A stretch of DNA of 64,000 bases, taken from CAYRFF01 sp964436125. GTDB taxonomy: Bacteria > Bacteroidota > Bacteroidia > Chitinophagales > Saprospiraceae. The DNA lies in the NCBI GenBank assembly GCA_964436125.1, contig CAYTBT010000003.1:1-64000 (forward strand), given 5' to 3'. The translations under genes and the position numbers were made by a program. A model generated the notes under the pieces. That model was not told where the DNA came from. It saw only the letters and a program-made list of their open reading frames with translations, and did no database searches. Shown here one piece after another: positions 17,913-26,385 of the stretch (positions are counted from its first letter, which is position 1; each line of letters starts with the position of its first letter).

Positions 17913-18722
17913 ATGCAATTACCGATTTCTGAACTTGTCAAGTATTACCTCAAGGGGAAAACGATTTATAAAGTACACTCTCCTTTTCTCTTTCCCTTAC
18001 TCGGTTTCATCAAGGACAGATCGAGGCAATACTATGCATTTGCAGATATTGAAATGCAACGTCATCTGCTTCTTCAGAATAATACGAGCATCGATCGGAA
18101 GGACTACGGTGCAGGCAGCAAGAATAGTAAATCTAGCCAGCGCAGCATCCGTGCCATTGCCAGCACCGACCTAAGTTCATTAAAGCAGTGTCAAGAGATT
18201 TTCAGGCTTATTGATTTTGCGCAAGCGGAAAATATCCTTGAACTCGGTACATCATTGGGCATTTCCACAGCTTATTTAGCTTCCGCAAATCGGCAATCCC
18301 GGGTTAATACAGTCGAAGGAGATGAAGCCCTTATCACAATAGCAAGAGATGTCGCTTCTCGACTTAATCTCGACAATATCAGATTCCACAATGCCAAGTT
18401 TCAAGATTATATCGCTGATGAAAAGCAAAGGTATCATGTTATTTTCATTGACGGACATCACTTGTATAAGCCTACTGTAAATTATGCACTTCAGCTTGAA
18501 AAAAACCTTTCCAATACTTCTTTTATGCTTATCGATGACATATTTTGGTCGCAAGGTATGAATAGAGCATGGAACGAGCTCGTCCAATCGGGTAAATGGC
18601 CCTGCAGCCTGGCTTTTCACAATTATGGGATATTGATTAAAAACCCTTCGATAAAAAAGCCATTACATATTAATTATCTACCGGTCTGGGCAAAGCCATG
18701 GCAAATGCGTTTTTCTATCTGA
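17913..18722 (+). CDS. Class I SAM-dependent O-methyltransferase-like protein
   Basis: 269 residues. The SAM-binding ILELGTSLGISTAYLA, acidic strand NTVEGDEALI and VIFIDGHHLYKPTVNY match the Methyltransf_24/COMT-like group. The substrate is unknown. An exact minus-strand 13-mer falls in the ASAN of YLASANRQ. Confidence 0.85.
   Translation: MQLPISELVKYYLKGKTIYKVHSPFLFPLLGFIKDRSRQYYAFADIEMQRHLLLQNNTSIDRKDYGAGSKNSKSSQRSIRAIASTDLSSLKQCQEIFRLIDFAQAENILELGTSLGISTAYLASANRQSRVNTVEGDEALITIARDVASRLNLDNIRFHNAKFQDYIADEKQRYHVIFIDGHHLYKPTVNYALQLEKNLSNTSFMLIDDIFWSQGMNRAWNELVQSGKWPCSLAFHNYGILIKNPSIKKPLHINYLPVWAKPWQMRFSI
18278..18290 (-). repeat. 13-mer motif ATTTGCGGAAGCT, exact
   Basis: Inside the plus-strand methyltransferase gene (encodes ASAN). 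Motif-strand 3' flank aaataagctgtg. Confidence 0.9.
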
Positions 18723-18888
18723 TTTTTCCATTTGCCCTATCTTTATGCTACTTTTAAGATTTGAATGACTGTTCCGGAGAAAATAGCTATTCAATATTGA
18801 ACGGATATGTTCCACTGAAAGAATATTAAAACTCAGACAAGCTCATTCTATTATAATCGCAATAAATAAACAATAAAATATACAAGCT

Positions 18889-19392
18889 GTGAATACAGAC
18901 CCATTTTTTACATCTGATATAAAAGCTATCTGCCTCGATGTCGATGGCGTCCTTACAGACGGCAATCTGCTTATTACGGAAGAAGGCAAATTGCTGCGCA
19001 CGATGAATGCCAAGGACGGATTTGCTATGCGTTATATGATGGACCGCAATTTTCCTATGGCAATCATAACCGGTGGGAAGTCGGCAGGTGTCGTTAAACG
19101 ATTGGAAGGCCTGGGAATCGATGGCGTCTTCTCGGGAATACAAGATAAATTGCCCATCTTCCGCGAATGGTGTAAATCGGCAGGCATTGATGAAAGTTCA
19201 GTCCTTTATGTCGGCGATGATATTCCGGACATAAAAATTATGCAACACTGCGGATATGCTGCATGTCCACAAGATGCCGTTCCGGAAGTAAAGGCAATCT
19301 GTGGATATGTGTCGCCATTCGGTGGAGGTGCCGGCTGTATAAGAGATATCTGCAGGCAGCTGATGCAAGCACATGGAGTCTGGGTTTCATAA
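18889..19392 (+). CDS. KdsC-like HAD phosphatase (KDO 8-phosphate phosphatase family)
   Basis: 167 residues with a GTG start. HAD motif I is DVDGVLTDG (17-25, nucleophile Asp17), followed by the KdsC-type NAKDGFAMR, motif II ITGGKS and motif IV VGDDIPDI. The family dephosphorylates KDO 8-phosphate in LPS synthesis. Small HADs in Bacteroidota are sometimes of broader specificity. It is followed after 12 bases by a UbiA-family gene and then Maf, likely one transcript. Confidence 0.87.
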   Translation: MNTDPFFTSDIKAICLDVDGVLTDGNLLITEEGKLLRTMNAKDGFAMRYMMDRNFPMAIITGGKSAGVVKRLEGLGIDGVFSGIQDKLPIFREWCKSAGIDESSVLYVGDDIPDIKIMQHCGYAACPQDAVPEVKAICGYVSPFGGGAGCIRDICRQLMQAHGVWVS

Positions 19393-19404
19393 AGAATAAA
19401 CAGG

Positions 19405-20322
19405 GTGAAGGATCTCATAAATTTATTGCGATGGAAAAATCTCCTCATTATTGCCTTGACGCAGTACTGTATCGAGTACCTTATTCTCATCCCGGGTCTT
19501 TATGAATATAGCCTATTCCCCTACCTCACCGATTTTCATTTTTTTCTTCTCGTACTATGCACTGTGTTAATCGCAGCCGGAGGAAATGTCGTCAATGATC
19601 TATACGATGTGGAGATAGATAAGATCAATAAGCCACAGCGGCGCATCATTGCCAAGTCCGTTTCCGTAGAAGATGCTTACAGACTGTATTTTATCCTTGT
19701 AGGAATCGGTGCTTTAATCGCCTTGTTTCTAGCATATAATCTCGGTCGCATAAGTCTGTTTCTTATCTATCCTATCGCCGTAGGAATGTTGTGGTCTTAT
19801 TCACGATGGTTTAAACGACTTCCCTTATCGGGCAATCTCATCGTTTCCTTTTTTACCGGCTGTATTCCCTTAATTCTCCTTGTACCCGAATGGAAAAACG
19901 TCATATCACCGGGATTCAGGACTAGTTTTTATCTATTTACCATCTTTGGCTTTGCTTACTTTGCCTTTATCACCAATCTTATCAGGGAAATCGTGAAAGA
20001 TCTGGAAGATCTTGAAGGTGACAAAGCCCATGGTGCTATTACAATTCCCGCGGCACTGGGCATTATTACTTCCAAGCGCATCATCCTGGGCCTCACGACA
20101 ATAATGCTCATGACATTCGCTCTGTGGGTTCTTATTTTATACGGTTTCATGAATCGCATTGAACTCACCTATTTTTCGCTCGCCATTATTCCATTGACGA
20201 TTTACTTGCTTTACGCAATGTATCACGCCCGGACCAAAGCTGATTTTCACAAAATAAGTATGCTGTTGAAAGGACTTATGGTACTCGGGCTCTGTTATTT
20301 ACTCATTATTTATTTCGCTTGA
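19405..20322 (+). CDS. UbiA-family prenyltransferase
   Basis: 305 residues with a GTG start and about eight membrane helices. The metal-diphosphate motif NDLYDVEID (64-72) and a second Asp-rich loop KDLEDLEGDKAHG fit the UbiA superfamily, in particular the geranylgeranylglycerol-phosphate transferase-like subgroup common in Bacteroidota. It transfers a prenyl chain to a membrane lipid or quinone precursor. It sits between the HAD phosphatase and maf with 12- and 3-base gaps. Confidence 0.85.
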   Translation: MKDLINLLRWKNLLIIALTQYCIEYLILIPGLYEYSLFPYLTDFHFFLLVLCTVLIAAGGNVVNDLYDVEIDKINKPQRRIIAKSVSVEDAYRLYFILVGIGALIALFLAYNLGRISLFLIYPIAVGMLWSYSRWFKRLPLSGNLIVSFFTGCIPLILLVPEWKNVISPGFRTSFYLFTIFGFAYFAFITNLIREIVKDLEDLEGDKAHGAITIPAALGIITSKRIILGLTTIMLMTFALWVLILYGFMNRIELTYFSLAIIPLTIYLLYAMYHARTKADFHKISMLLKGLMVLGLCYLLIIYFA

Positions 20323-20325
20323 ATT

Positions 20326-20895
20326 ATGCAAGACTTACCAACAATTCGCCTGGCATCCACCTCTCCTCGGAGGAAAGAACTATTGGAATCACTCGACCTT
20401 CAATTCACGACGCATGCTATAGATTACGATGAATCCTTTCCGGAAGGCTTAGGTGAAAAAGAAGTAGGTCTCACCATTGTAAAGAAAAAGCTAGCTGCGG
20501 CAAAAATGCAGATTACTGAACCAGGCATTATTCTCTGTGCCGACACAACGGTTATTCTCGATAATAAGATACTGGAGAAACCTGTTTCATCAGCTTCCGC
20601 AAATGCTATGCTGAACTCTCTATCCGGCAGGGAACACGCTGTTTATACCGCTGTAGCTCTCTCCGATGGCAATAAAGAAGTGCTCTTCACCGATAAAAGT
20701 ATCGTTCACTTTGATGTGATTCCCCCGGAAGCAATCGAGTATTATGTTTCGCGCTATGAACCATTTGACAAGGCGGGATCCTATGCAATTCAAGAATGGA
20801 TTGGACATGCTTTCATCAAGCAGATTGAAGGGACTTATACCACAATAATGGGGCTTCCCACTCATAAAGTGTATGCAGAACTGCTTAAGTGGTAA
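20326..20895 (+). CDS. maf: Maf-family nucleotide pyrophosphatase
   Basis: 189 residues beginning LASTSPRRKELL (9-20), the Maf signature, with catalytic Asp in ILCADTTVIL and the conserved YEPFDKAGSYAIQ. Members hydrolyse dTTP/UTP or modified nucleotides. It starts three bases after the UbiA stop. A minus-strand exact 13-mer falls in the SSASANAML coding segment. Confidence 0.93.
   Translation: MQDLPTIRLASTSPRRKELLESLDLQFTTHAIDYDESFPEGLGEKEVGLTIVKKKLAAAKMQITEPGIILCADTTVILDNKILEKPVSSASANAMLNSLSGREHAVYTAVALSDGNKEVLFTDKSIVHFDVIPPEAIEYYVSRYEPFDKAGSYAIQEWIGHAFIKQIEGTYTTIMGLPTHKVYAELLKW
20592..20604 (-). repeat. 13-mer motif ATTTGCGGAAGCT, exact
   Basis: Inside maf (encodes ASAN). Motif-strand 3' flank gatgaaacaggt. 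Confidence 0.9.
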
Positions 20896-21040
20896 ATATG
20901 CAAGTGTTTATTATCCGATAGTTCTATTTGTAATTCTCTACACTTATACGGTAAAAATTAATCCTGACGAGACTTATGTGAAGTAAGAATGAAAGAATAA
21001 GAATACAACTGAGACAGAAGTGCATCGTAGGTAGAAATAG

Positions 21041-21067
21041 AAAAAGCCCTGAAAGGCTCAGAGCTTT
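21041..21067 (-). terminator. Rho-independent terminator of tRNA-Gly
   Basis: On the minus strand, AAAGCTCTGA pairs with TCAGGGCTTT (10 pairs including one G-U) around GCCTT, followed by TTCTATTTC. It starts four bases after the CCA end of the tRNA. Confidence 0.82.
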
Positions 21068-21070
21068 GAG

Positions 21071-21146
21071 TGGAGCGAGAGACGGGGTTCGAACCCGCGA
21101 CCTCAACCTTGGCAAGGTTGTGCTCTACCAGCTGAGCTACTCTCGC
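21071..21146 (-). tRNA. tRNA-Gly (anticodon GCC), CCA encoded
   Basis: A 76-base cloverleaf: acceptor GCGAGAG/CTCTCGC, D-arm GCTC...GAGC, anticodon stem CAACC/GGTTG with loop TTGCCAA, T-arm GCGGG-TTCGAAC-CCCGT, discriminator T and encoded CCA. The anticodon GCC reads GGC/GGU glycine codons. It has its own promoter-like box upstream and a terminator downstream. Confidence 0.97.
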
Positions 21147-21182
21147 TTAACTGCCTAAAGGCACCATCATTTTTACGAGCCG

Positions 21183-21190
21183 TAAAGGTA
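21183..21190 (-). promoter_or_regulatory. -7-like box TACCTTTA of tRNA-Gly
   Basis: Minus-strand TACCTTTA lies 36 bases upstream of the mature tRNA 5' end. It differs from TAnnTTTG in the last base only. Confidence 0.45.
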
Positions 21191-21413
21191 TGTATTTCCA
21201 TCTTTATGTACAAGCATCCGGGCGATATTTTATGTAACATTTCTTTCTACATTCACAGAAGCCGCATCATTCCAGCAACCTATGCAATTACTTTTTTAAG
21301 ATATTCCCCTATTTCTCATTTTTCCAAGCTTTATTCCTACCTTTACACCGTCACAAAGAAGAATTATTGAAGAAATGACATTCCGGTCATCGGAGGTAGA
21401 GAACAATATCGGC

Positions 21414-22190
21414 ATGAAAAAACTCTTTTACTTTATAGCTTGTGTATTTATTCTTGTGGGAAGTGCTTGTGAGCCAGACGTAATTATTCAGAAAGAAGAG
21501 CCGCTGTCTGAACATTATTTTCCATTGGAAATAGGTTCCATAAAAACGTATAAGATAGATACCATATACTTTCAATTGCAAGGAAAACAGATTCATACTG
21601 ACACCGTACAATGGATCGTAACGGAAACCATAACAGATACTTCACGGGCAGAAGATAAGCGACTCTTGTACCATATTCAGCGCACAATGCGCAAGCCTCA
21701 ATCCGAAGAAAAAATAAGTGTCAGAGAATGGCTCGCATGGGAAGAAAATGGGGCCGTCGTACTCCAGATAGGAAATCTTCCTTATATAAAGATGCAGAAA
21801 AAACTCCATTTAGGTTCACAGTGGAAGCCCAATGCTTACTTTGATGCACAATCCATTTCCGTAGAGATCAAGTCAAATTTTATCCGCCCATACTCAGTCC
21901 CCTATCTCGCTGAAGCTATGTCGCTCAGCAAGGCCTCCTATGACGGCCACACTACCCAAGACAGTATTCTTACAGTCCAACTCGTGGACTTCGATGACAA
22001 TTATGTTGAGAAGAGATATAGCATTGAAAAATATGCACCACACATAGGCCTCGTCGAGAAGGAAGAATGGATCTTAAATACTCAATGCAGAATTAAAGGT
22101 GGCGATCCCAATGATTGCACCGGCCTCCCCTGGACTGAAAAGGCTGAAGAAGGCTATATCATGCATAAATTAATACTCTCATGGAATTAA
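21414..22190 (+). CDS. Hypothetical lipoprotein
   Basis: 258 residues from the ATG at 21414. The lipobox LVGSAC puts the acylated cysteine at 19. The mature part has beta-rich segments (YFPLEIGSIKTYKIDTIYFQ) often seen in Bacteroidota lipoproteins of unknown role. The in-frame ATG at 21375 would hide the signal peptide and is rejected. Its last codons overlap the start of the RimM-like gene, so the pair is probably cotranslated. Confidence 0.75.
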   Translation: MKKLFYFIACVFILVGSACEPDVIIQKEEPLSEHYFPLEIGSIKTYKIDTIYFQLQGKQIHTDTVQWIVTETITDTSRAEDKRLLYHIQRTMRKPQSEEKISVREWLAWEENGAVVLQIGNLPYIKMQKKLHLGSQWKPNAYFDAQSISVEIKSNFIRPYSVPYLAEAMSLSKASYDGHTTQDSILTVQLVDFDDNYVEKRYSIEKYAPHIGLVEKEEWILNTQCRIKGGDPNDCTGLPWTEKAEEGYIMHKLILSWN

Positions 22191-22720
22191 CACTTGCAGA
22201 TTACACCTTTGTTGAAGTAGGCTTACTCGGAAGTACACGCGGGACACAAGGCTTTATTTATTGCCACTTCAAGGATGAATATAGAGCCCTGGAAGAAAAA
22301 GCCGACTTCCTCTTCCTCTTTGATGGCGGGAATCCATTTCCATTAAAAATCAGTGACAGAAAGCATAAAAATGCTTTTCTCCTTAAGTTTAAGCCTGAAT
22401 TCAGCCTCGAAGATGTAAAACAATATACCGATAAAAAGGTCTTCCTCCCTCAAACTGATCTAGAAAAATATGATCTCAAGATAAATGATGCCGACAAGCT
22501 CACACAGCTCAATGGCTTTTCTTTTACCGATATGAATAGCGATATTTCGGGAATCATCTGCCAAGTTTTACAATATCCACATCAACTTATGGCGGAAGCT
22601 ACTGTAGGTAATGAAACCTTCTTATTTCCACTCCATGAAAACTTTATTCTCGATATCAATATCGATGAAAAGCATATCGACTTCCATTTGCCGGAAGGCA
22701 TATTCAATATAAATGAATAA
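22181..22720 (+). CDS. rimM: RimM-like 16S rRNA processing factor (divergent)
   Basis: 179 residues. The N-terminal VEVGLLGSTRGTQGFIYCHF matches the RimM start (VGxxxxxxGxxGxxxV). The C-terminal FLFPLHENFILDINIDEKHI followed by HLPEGIF matches the RimM PRC-barrel end. RimM assists 30S head maturation by binding S19. It is usually beside rpsP or trmD; here it overlaps a lipoprotein gene, which is odd. The assignment rests on these terminal motifs and the length. Confidence 0.72.
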   Translation: MELTLADYTFVEVGLLGSTRGTQGFIYCHFKDEYRALEEKADFLFLFDGGNPFPLKISDRKHKNAFLLKFKPEFSLEDVKQYTDKKVFLPQTDLEKYDLKINDADKLTQLNGFSFTDMNSDISGIICQVLQYPHQLMAEATVGNETFLFPLHENFILDINIDEKHIDFHLPEGIFNINE

Positions 22721-22734
22721 ATTGCTTCCTCTAT

Positions 22735-22766
22735 TTTACATATTACATATTTTCTTTATACATTTG
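22735..22766 (+). promoter_or_regulatory. Promoter-like TTTT-N20-TACATTTG
   Basis: TACATTTG at 22759-22766 matches TAnnTTTG; a TTTT lies 20 bases upstream. The lipoprotein ATG is 15 bases downstream. Confidence 0.5.
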
Positions 22767-22781
22767 ACAAAAAAATAGTAT

Positions 22782-23393
22782 ATGCGTTACTTATTCCTCT
22801 TCTTATCACTAGTTTTTATCGTCTCCTGTCAATCTGAGCCGGAATCATTAACCAAAGTCCGTAAAATACTCAGCCAAGAAGCGGCGGAGCAAGGAGGATT
22901 TCAATTCTCCTCAGAAGAAGCTCTATGCCAGGTATTGAATCCGCAGAAGATTGAAGAAATCTTCGGCATAAAGGCAGAAAAAATTAAACACAAGCCCAGA
23001 GGATATATATTTAAAAGCCCAAATTCTGCTTCCTGTGAAGCGCAATGGGAAACCCGCGCAAGTATCGACGGAACCATCGTTCTCCAGATGTTCTGCAACC
23101 CCAACACAAATTCCGGGACGCATATCGGTGAAAACTATCTCAATATATACTTAAAGAAAGAACCGCCGGAAGGCTTCAGAGACAAGGAAAAATATTACTA
23201 TCACGAGATAAGCGGAGTCGGAGATCGCGCAGTATATAATCAGGGATTTGGGATTTTAAAATGGTATGTCGGCAATTATGTCGCCTATTCTCTCCAGATT
23301 CAGACAAGTGAAACGGATTATTCAGAATATAGGGATGAACTCATTGAACTTGCACATTATGTCACGAGCAGGACAATGGAGACATTGAATTAA
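22782..23393 (+). CDS. Hypothetical lipoprotein
   Basis: 203 residues; the signal peptide with lipobox FIVSC puts the lipidated cysteine at 16. The mature protein has a central segment (FGIKAEKIKHKPRGYIFK) and two cysteines (SASCEAQWE, MFCNPN). Family not recognised. It has its own promoter-like box and is convergent with the nucleoside transporter. Confidence 0.7.
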   Translation: MRYLFLFLSLVFIVSCQSEPESLTKVRKILSQEAAEQGGFQFSSEEALCQVLNPQKIEEIFGIKAEKIKHKPRGYIFKSPNSASCEAQWETRASIDGTIVLQMFCNPNTNSGTHIGENYLNIYLKKEPPEGFRDKEKYYYHEISGVGDRAVYNQGFGILKWYVGNYVAYSLQIQTSETDYSEYRDELIELAHYVTSRTMETLN

Positions 23394-23495
23394 TGAACCG
23401 ATCTGAGCTGTGCCGACTTTCTGCCTTCCTCTTATTGGCTCCCATTATTTCATATTAAGCACAAGGTCGGGAATGAGAGGCTGTGAAAACCTTAA

Positions 23496-24731
23496 CTAGA
23501 GCTGTGACACATTAATCTTCTTGTGTTTATACTTAAATATCAGTGGAAATACAATTACGAGGATAAGTGCATAAGCAGCGAATGTAAACCAGATATATGG
23601 CCAGTTCCGCACATCATTCACCGTAAAGTAATCGACCACCCAGCCACTTGCTATACCGCCAAATAAGGCGCCAAATCCATTGGTCATAATCATAAATAAA
23701 CCTTGTGCGCTTGACCTTATCTTGGGTGTCGTTTCATTCTCAATAAATAATGAACCCGATATATTGAAAAAATCAAATGCCATTCCATACACTATCATAG
23801 ACAACACAAGCAAGTACAAACCACCGGCCGGATCCCCCACACCAAATAATCCAAATCGTAAAACCCAAGCTGCCATACTCATCAACATCACCTTTTTAAT
23901 CCCAAATTTCTGCAAGAAAAAAGGAATCGTCAAGATGAATAAAGTCTCCGATATCTGCGATATAGAGAGCAAGAGATTGGGGTGTTGTACTCCGAAGGAT
24001 TCCGGGTGCGTATCATTGAAACTTGCCAGAAATGGACCTCCAAATGCATTGGTAATCTGTAATGCGGCTCCCAGCAGCATCGAAAAGATAAAAAAGACCG
24101 CCATCTTACGCTCTTTAAACAAGACAAATGCATCTAATCCCATCGCCGATACCCAATTTACCTCTCCTTCCTCTTTAGTCGGTGGCGTAGGTGGCAAACT
24201 GAAAGAATAAATTCCGAGTATTATACCTGCAATGGAGCTCACATACAGCTGATTGGGAGACTTTGTCCAGCCCAGTAAATCAACAACCCACATCGCAAGG
24301 ATGAAGCCAACTGTACCCCATACCCGTATCGGCGGAAAATGCTTTACTACATCGTATCCCGCGTTTTCAAGTAAATTGTAGGACACTGAATTATTCAAGG
24401 CTATCGTAGGCATATAAAACAAGGAATTGATTAAAATCAACATATAAAATGTCGAATAATCGGTTACCATCGAAGCAATAAAAATACTTATTGCACCTAT
24501 AATATGACATAAACCGAATATCCGTTCCGCATTGACCCATCGATCAGCCACTATTCCGAGCAATCCCGGCATAAATAATGAGGCAATGCCCATTGTTGCA
24601 TACACCGCTCCTATCTGTAAACCGGAATAACCCAGGCTTACCCCCATATAACCTCCAAGGGAAATCAACCATGCTCCCCAGACAAATAGTTCTAAAAAAT
24701 TTAAGACAGTCAGTCGTAATTTTATACCCAT
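23496..24731 (-). CDS. MFS nucleoside:H+ symporter-like transporter (NupG family)
   Basis: 411 residues with about 12 hydrophobic helices. The N-terminus with FLELFVWGAWLISLGGYMG and IVADRWVNAERIFGLCHIIGA resembles the NupG/XapB nucleoside symporter group common in Bacteroidota. It would import nucleosides across the inner membrane. It is monocistronic. Confidence 0.82.
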   Translation of the reverse strand: MGIKLRLTVLNFLELFVWGAWLISLGGYMGVSLGYSGLQIGAVYATMGIASLFMPGLLGIVADRWVNAERIFGLCHIIGAISIFIASMVTDYSTFYMLILINSLFYMPTIALNNSVSYNLLENAGYDVVKHFPPIRVWGTVGFILAMWVVDLLGWTKSPNQLYVSSIAGIILGIYSFSLPPTPPTKEEGEVNWVSAMGLDAFVLFKERKMAVFFIFSMLLGAALQITNAFGGPFLASFNDTHPESFGVQHPNLLLSISQISETLFILTIPFFLQKFGIKKVMLMSMAAWVLRFGLFGVGDPAGGLYLLVLSMIVYGMAFDFFNISGSLFIENETTPKIRSSAQGLFMIMTNGFGALFGGIASGWVVDYFTVNDVRNWPYIWFTFAAYALILVIVFPLIFKYKHKKINVSQL

Positions 24732-25036
24732 ATCGCTCGTCTTCTTCTTTTATGTTCAATGAATGCCACTTTTAGCGAGCCTAAAGTAAAATAAATTTGC
24801 GAGATATTCCGTCTTTGGGAAAAATTAAGCCTTGCCTCCGTACCCATTTCCTACTAAACTAGCGCAATAAGAATGCCTTCAATAATCATATTCCGGCTTA
24901 TAGCAACGACAATAAAGCCATCAACCTATACAACTTAATGGTAGAATAAGTCCCTTTGCAATTCTATGCATACTCCTTACGAGCTACAGAAGAAACAATT
25001 CTTATGTGCAATTAAAATTAAAGCAGAGTTCAGGAA
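24732..25036. other. Intergenic region (305 bp)
   Basis: AT-rich, between two minus-strand genes. A TACTTTAG box on the minus strand near 24784-24791 may serve the transporter. Otherwise I see nothing. Confidence 0.45.
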
Positions 25037-26056
25037 TTAATCTGATTCAGCATAAACCTCTTTATCGAGTCGCAACCAGTCCAATGTCGATTGATGAAAT
25101 ATATTTTGAAGATCTTTTTTAGGCAAATTCATTTCCTCGATAAATTCTCCTATATCGAGATCACCCAATGGAAATGGATAATCACTTCCCAGACATATTT
25201 TATCACTTCCTATCTCATCGATGATATAGCGCATGTAATGTTGATCATGCGTAATGCTATCCGTCCAGAACTTTCCCAGATATTCTCTGGGCGGCACATC
25301 GTTATCAATTGCACATAGATCCGGTCGACAATCATATCCCTTCTGAATCCGTCCAATTGTCGAGATAAAAGAACCTCCGGCGTGTGCAAAACAGAAATTC
25401 AGGTCAGGATAATCCTCAAATATCCCGCTGAATAGAAGACTACATATCGCGCGCGATGTCTCCGCAGGCATCCCCACGAGCCACGGCAACCAGTATTTCT
25501 CCATCAATGGTTTCCCCATCATATTCCAGGGATGAATAAACAGCGACATCTGATGTGCTTCACAAGCTTCAAAGAAAGGCCGGAAGGATGGATCAGAAAG
25601 GTTAAGATCACGGATATTGGAGCCGATCTGAAGACCGGGAAAGTTCAACTCTTCCTTACAACGCAGCATTTCCTTTATTGCAAGATCCACATCTTGAAGC
25701 GGCACCGTTCCCAGTCCGATATAATTCTTGGGATATCGATCGACGATCATTGCAATATCGTCATTGAGGAACCGAGAAACATCGCGACCATCATAAGGCT
25801 TGGCCCAATAAGCAAACAAGACCGGTATTGTGCATATTACTTGCACCTTAGTACCATTCTTGGCATATTCTTCAATCCGCTCTTCCGGATCCCAGCAATT
25901 GGACTCGATCTCACGGAAAAATTTATCCCCTTTCATCATCTTAGCCTTCCCAAGCTTATGATGCTTTAACTGAATAAACTCACCATAGCCAAATTTTTCC
26001 GCCCACCGAGGTAAAATCTTTGGGATTACATGGCTATGCATATCAATTTTCAACAT
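25037..26056 (-). CDS. ACMSD-like amidohydrolase/decarboxylase
   Basis: 339 residues. The metal-binding HxH is at His7-His9 (MLKIDMHSHVIPKILP), with LFIHPWNMMG, FAHAGGSF and CLGSDYPFPLGD further on. This is the set of 2-amino-3-carboxymuconate-6-semialdehyde decarboxylases (amidohydrolase_2). The reaction belongs to tryptophan/kynurenine breakdown; no other kynurenine gene is in the window, so the exact substrate is inferred. Confidence 0.87.
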   Translation of the reverse strand: MLKIDMHSHVIPKILPRWAEKFGYGEFIQLKHHKLGKAKMMKGDKFFREIESNCWDPEERIEEYAKNGTKVQVICTIPVLFAYWAKPYDGRDVSRFLNDDIAMIVDRYPKNYIGLGTVPLQDVDLAIKEMLRCKEELNFPGLQIGSNIRDLNLSDPSFRPFFEACEAHQMSLFIHPWNMMGKPLMEKYWLPWLVGMPAETSRAICSLLFSGIFEDYPDLNFCFAHAGGSFISTIGRIQKGYDCRPDLCAIDNDVPPREYLGKFWTDSITHDQHYMRYIIDEIGSDKICLGSDYPFPLGDLDIGEFIEEMNLPKKDLQNIFHQSTLDWLRLDKEVYAESD

Positions 26057-26243
26057 ATATTAATTTTTATTAGTATTTTTCACGCTGATATACCAAAGAT
26101 TAGCTCGATTCTAGCCTTCGATATCTTCTGAATTATCTCCTAAGAGGAAACTATAGTAAGAAAAATAATTGAATTTTTCCATTAAATGCGAGCTATTTTT
26201 AACATCTTTATACGTTTTACTGTTGTTTTCAGAGGACTTGTTC

Positions 26244-26256
26244 AGCTTACGCAAAT
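26244..26256 (-). repeat. 13-mer motif variant ATTTGCGTAAGCT, intergenic
   Basis: One mismatch at position 8 (G to T). Motif-strand 3' flank gaacaagtcctc. Confidence 0.72.
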
Positions 26257-26274
26257 AAATTAATTGAAAAAATG

Positions 26275-26282
26275 TATATTTG
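26275..26282 (+). promoter_or_regulatory. -7 box TATATTTG for the GH3 gene
   Basis: Matches TAnnTTTG. It leaves a leader of about 100 bases before the GH3 ATG. No clear -33 TTTG. Confidence 0.5.
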
Positions 26283-26385
26283 CATGAACCATATTTTCGT
26301 TAAACCGTAAAAAGCGCGTTTTTGCTACGTGAGGAACAGAAATCAACACAGCATCATCAATCATAAATATTCACAGGCATAGTCT

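Larger units (their letters stand above)
20896..21413. other. Intergenic region holding the tRNA-Gly unit (518 bp)
   Basis: Contains a minus-strand tRNA-Gly with its own promoter-like box and terminator. The lipoprotein's possible promoter is TACCTTTA at 21337-21344. The rest shows nothing recognisable. Confidence 0.6.
26057..26385. other. Divergent intergenic region (329 bp)
   Basis: Between the ACMSD-like gene and the divergent GH3 gene. It holds a 13-mer variant (26244-26256) and a TATATTTG box (26275-26282) for GH3. Confidence 0.6.

Noticed and set aside
26331..26346. parS-like sequence tgctacgtgaggaaca
   Set aside because: Too few matches to the consensus palindrome.
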